NCBI GenBank assembly: GCA_024636475.1
Contig: JAGXHA010000055.1
Span: forward strand, 1 to 64,000
From: Roseobacter sp.
GTDB lineage: Bacteria; Pseudomonadota; Alphaproteobacteria; Rhodobacterales; Rhodobacteraceae
Reading direction: 5' to 3'
DNA length: 64,000 bases
In this document: positions 60,602-64,000 of the stretch, piece by piece
How positions within the stretch are numbered: the first letter of the stretch is position 1
How the letters are laid out: every line of letters begins with the position of its first letter
Translations under genes and position numbers: made by a program
Notes under the pieces: generated by a model
Told to the model about the DNA's origin: nothing
Seen by the model: the letters and a program-made list of their open reading frames with translations, nothing else
Databases searched by the model: none

Positions 60602-61773
60602 GCCGCGGAATCGCCCTGCTGGGGCTAGCCTATGTGCTTAGTCAGTTTTTCCGTGCATTCCTTGCGGTCCTCAGCCCTGCCTTGCGCAGCGATGTCGGTG
60701 CCGGACCCGAGGATCTCGCCTTTGCTTCGGGTCTTTGGTTCTTTGCCTTTGCTGCAATGCAATTGCCCGTCGGTTGGGCGCTTGACACCGTTGGGCCGCG
60801 CCGCACAGCCGCAAGCTTGCTGTTGATTGGCGGCGGCGGCGGCGCAGCAATATTTGCGCTGGCAACAACGCCACTGCATATCGGCGTTGCGATGGCCCTT
60901 ATCGGGGTCGGTTGCGCCCCTGTCCTGATGGCCGCCTACTATATTTTTGCGCGTGAATACCCTCCTGCACGTTTTGTGGTGTTGGCGTCGGTCATGGTCG
61001 GCGTGGGAACCAGTGGCAATCTGGTGGCCTCCTACCCCATGGCCATCGCAGCCGAGACAATCGGCTGGCGTGCCTCACTGTGGGGGCTATGCGCCATCAC
61101 CAGTCTGACGGCACTTGGCATCTGGGTCGTCGTGCGCGACCCCGCCACGCCCGAGGGTGAAGCGCGTGGCAGCCTTTTGGCAGTGTTCAAAATTAAAGCG
61201 TTGTGGTTCATCTTTCCGATCATGGCGGTCAGCTATGCCCAAGTGGGTGCCCTGCGCGGCCTTTGGATTGGACCCTATTTCGAAGATGTATTTTCGGCAT
61301 CCGCGCATCAGATTGGTCTTGCGACCTTGTTGATGGGGGCCGCAATGGTGGCAGGCACATTCGCCTACGGCCCTTTGGACCGCGTCATGGGCAGCACGAA
61401 ATGGGTTGTGATCGGCGGCACGGTCATAAATCTTGTGGCACTTTGCGGGCTGATTTTCTTTCCGGTAAGCGGGCTTGCTCTTGCAACGGTCCTGATGGCC
61501 GCCATCGGATTTTTTGGCGCGACATACGCGATCATCATCAGCCATGGACGCAGCTTTTTGCCGCCAAACCTGATCGGGCGCGGCATGACACTGCTAAATC
61601 TGTGCAGCATCGGGGGCGTGGGTGTGGCGCAATTCCTGTCGGGGCGCGCCTATGCTGCCAGCCAGCCCGCTACGACAGTGCAGGCACCCTATGTGGTGAT
61701 CTTCACCTTGTTTGCCGTGCTCATGGCCGCTGGCCTGTTTGTGTACCTGTTTTCACGCGATACGACCCATTAG
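60598..61773 (+). CDS. MFS transporter
   Basis: 391 aa, about 12 TM; FAFAAMQLPVGWALDTVGPRRTAA; ATGA overlap with the aldolase gene. Confidence 0.92.
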   Translation: MSRGIALLGLAYVLSQFFRAFLAVLSPALRSDVGAGPEDLAFASGLWFFAFAAMQLPVGWALDTVGPRRTAASLLLIGGGGGAAIFALATTPLHIGVAMALIGVGCAPVLMAAYYIFAREYPPARFVVLASVMVGVGTSGNLVASYPMAIAAETIGWRASLWGLCAITSLTALGIWVVVRDPATPEGEARGSLLAVFKIKALWFIFPIMAVSYAQVGALRGLWIGPYFEDVFSASAHQIGLATLLMGAAMVAGTFAYGPLDRVMGSTKWVVIGGTVINLVALCGLIFFPVSGLALATVLMAAIGFFGATYAIIISHGRSFLPPNLIGRGMTLLNLCSIGGVGVAQFLSGRAYAASQPATTVQAPYVVIFTLFAVLMAAGLFVYLFSRDTTH

Positions 61774-61849
61774 CGCGCACCCCCTTTCCCCGCCGCCCCA
61801 AGCGGTATAAGAGGCGCGCACCATCACATTTTAGTATTGGAGTTTTAAG

Positions 61850-62872
61850 ATGGGTTATCGCGTCGTCATCGCGGGTGCCACTGGCAATGTGGGCCGTGAA
61901 ATGCTGAACATCCTGGCCGAGCGCCACTTCCCTGTAGACGAGATCGTGGCACTCGCCTCGCGCAAATCCTTGGGGACCGAGGTTAGCTTTGGCGACAAGA
62001 CGCTCAAGACGAAAGACCTTGATACGTTCGACTTCACGGGTTGGGATATGGCCCTGTTTGCCGTGGGTTCCGAAGCCACCAAGAAGTATGCCCCGAAGGC
62101 TGCCAAGGCCGGATGCGTGGTCATCGATAACTCGTCGCTTTACCGCTACGACTCAGAGGTTCCTTTGATCGTACCCGAGGTAAACGCAGACGCGATCCAC
62201 GGCTATTCCAAGAAAAACATCATCGCGAACCCGAATTGTTCAACGGCTCAGATGGTTGTGGCGCTGAAGCCGCTGCATGACCGCGCAACGATCAAGCGCG
62301 TCGTGGTATCAACCTATCAATCCGTTTCCGGTGCGGGCAAGGAAGGGATGGACGAGCTTTGGGACCAGACCAAGTCGATCTACAACCCGACCGACAGCAA
62401 GCCACCCACCAAGTTCACCAAGCAGATCGCCTTCAACGTGATCCCGCATATCGACGTCTTCATGGACAGCGGTGACACAAAAGAAGAGTGGAAGATGATG
62501 GTCGAGACCAAGAAAATCCTCGATCCCAAAATCAAAGTCACTGCTACATGCGTGCGCGTACCCGTGTTCGTTGGCCACGCCGAATCGATCAATATCGAGT
62601 TCGAAGACCATCTGGACGAGAACGAAGCGCGCGATATCCTGCGCGAAGCCCCAGGTGTAATGGTGATCGACAAGCGTGAAGACGGTGGCTATGTCACACC
62701 GGTCGAATGCGCAGGCGATTTTGCCACTTTCATCAGCCGCATCCGCCAAGACAGCACGATCGACAACGGCATCAACCTGTGGTGCGTTAGCGACAACTTG
62801 CGCAAAGGTGCCGCTTTGAACGCCGTCCAGATCGCAGAATTGCTGGGCCGTGAAGTCCTGAAAAAGGGCTAA
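61850..62872 (+). CDS. asd: aspartate-semialdehyde dehydrogenase
   Basis: VVIAGATGNVGREMLNIL; NPNCSTAQMVVALKPL; SVSGAGKEGMDEL; RVPVFVGHAESINIEF. Confidence 0.96.
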   Translation: MGYRVVIAGATGNVGREMLNILAERHFPVDEIVALASRKSLGTEVSFGDKTLKTKDLDTFDFTGWDMALFAVGSEATKKYAPKAAKAGCVVIDNSSLYRYDSEVPLIVPEVNADAIHGYSKKNIIANPNCSTAQMVVALKPLHDRATIKRVVVSTYQSVSGAGKEGMDELWDQTKSIYNPTDSKPPTKFTKQIAFNVIPHIDVFMDSGDTKEEWKMMVETKKILDPKIKVTATCVRVPVFVGHAESINIEFEDHLDENEARDILREAPGVMVIDKREDGGYVTPVECAGDFATFISRIRQDSTIDNGINLWCVSDNLRKGAALNAVQIAELLGREVLKKG

Positions 62873-62892
62873 GCTTTCCCGATCAGAACAAA

Positions 62893-62926
62893 GAAGGGGG
62901 CCTCGCATGTCGCGGCCCCCTTTTTT
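62893..62926 (+). terminator. terminator of asd
   Basis: gaagggggcctcgcatgtcgcggccccctttttt. Confidence 0.85.
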
Positions 62927-63014
62927 GTGGCACAAGGGTTCAAGCCCAGAGCCACGTATTCTGCAGGTCATTTAAATCGCTGCTATTGAGCTTTGGTTGT
63001 CCTCAGACAAAAGC

Positions 63015-64000
63015 CTAAGACCGATGCCATTCGCGGTCGCCTTTGGAGTCTCTGACGCGCGTGGGCAGTCCAATGCTGTCGAGCAGCGCAAAAAGAGGCT
63101 TGGGGTCCAACTCTTCCACATTCATCATGACGCCATGATCATATGTTCCGTCTGCGATCTTCATCGCAATCGCCACAGGGGGAACACCGGCTGTATATGA
63201 AATGCCTTGGCTTCCGACTTCGTTGAAGGCGTCCTTATGGTCGGCGATATTATAGACGAACACCTCGACCTCTTCTCCGTCTTTGGTGCCTTTGACCAGA
63301 TCGCCAATGCAGGTCTTGCCTGTGTAATTGGGCGCAAGGCTGGAGGGATCAGGCAGAACTGCCTTCACCACCTTCAGCGGCACAACTTCGAGGCCTTCGG
63401 CAGTTACGACAGGCTGCTCAGACAACAGCCCAAGGTTTTGCAGCACAGTAAACACGTTGATGTAATGATCGCCAAATCCCATCCAGAACCGGATATCAGC
63501 CTGCGGATAGTTTGCTGCCAGTGAATGAACCTCGTCGTGGCCGGACATATAGGCCTTTTGTTTGCCGACGACGGGTAAATCCCACTCGCGACCAACCTCG
63601 AACATCTTGTTCTCCTGCCACGCGCCCTTTTGCCAACTGTAGACAGTGCCTGTAAATTCGCGGAAATTTATCTCAGGATCAAAGTTGGTCGAGAAATACT
63701 TGCCGTGGTTTCCTGCGTTGATGTCCACTATGTCGATTGAGGTGACGTCGTCCATGAATTCATCGACCGCAAAGCGCGCAAACGCATTTACCATGCCAGG
63801 GTCGAACCCTGCACCCAAGATCGCTGTGACGCCGGCAGCGGCACAGTCTTCGCGCCGTTTCCATTCGTAGTTTGCATACCATGGTGGCGTTTCACAGATC
63901 TTGGCGGGATCCTCATGGATAGCTGTGTCAATGTAAGCGCTGCCTGTTTGGATGCACGCCTCGAGCACCGTCATATTTACGAAGGGCGAGCCCACATTAA
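63015..64000 (-). CDS. saccharopine dehydrogenase / carboxynorspermidine dehydrogenase-like (N-terminus beyond window)
   Basis: GAGFDPGMVNAFARFAVDEF; DINAGNHGKYFSTNFDPEINFREFTG; frame stays open to the window edge (..N-V-GSPFVNMTVLEAC), so the listed start is probably internal. Confidence 0.88.
   Translation of the reverse strand, partial: NVGSPFVNMTVLEACIQTGSAYIDTAIHEDPAKICETPPWYANYEWKRREDCAAAGVTAILGAGFDPGMVNAFARFAVDEFMDDVTSIDIVDINAGNHGKYFSTNFDPEINFREFTGTVYSWQKGAWQENKMFEVGREWDLPVVGKQKAYMSGHDEVHSLAANYPQADIRFWMGFGDHYINVFTVLQNLGLLSEQPVVTAEGLEVVPLKVVKAVLPDPSSLAPNYTGKTCIGDLVKGTKDGEEVEVFVYNIADHKDAFNEVGSQGISYTAGVPPVAIAMKIADGTYDHGVMMNVEELDPKPLFALLDSIGLPTRVRDSKGDREWHRS

Overview
This 64 kb window is dense chromosomal DNA, almost certainly from a marine Rhodobacterales/Roseobacter-group alphaproteobacterium. 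That placement is inferred from the gene families (CcrM, DUF3576, DUF2125, DUF4170, TIGR03862-like flavoprotein, cenR-like regulator). It is mostly conserved core and metabolic genes: LPS/outer membrane (lptE, lpxK, waaA-like, lolA, porin), replication/repair/cell cycle (ftsK, holA, xthA, mutY, DUF721/DciA-like, ccrM, rnhB), leuS, asd, ribA, a dapC-like aminotransferase, and a betaine/dimethylglycine-type demethylation cluster. I saw no prophage, IS element, CRISPR array, rRNA or tRNA. The most interesting points are: (1) a two-gene module at 58.7-59.7 kb pairing a small exported protein with a two-TM membrane protein whose C-terminus resembles an OmpR/PhoB winged helix (the reverse of ToxR/CadC architecture); (2) a 24-codon lipoprotein microgene at 43166-43240, absent from the ORF track; (3) two dispersed palindromic repeat families lying at gene 3' ends; (4) two equally spaced GTGAA-N15-TTCAC palindromes at an XRE-cupin regulator; (5) paired GANTC sites upstream of ccrM; (6) an apparent C-terminal frameshift in an AEC transporter; (7) a WaaA-like protein apparently lacking the catalytic Glu. 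All family assignments come from reading sequences and motifs; no database search was run.
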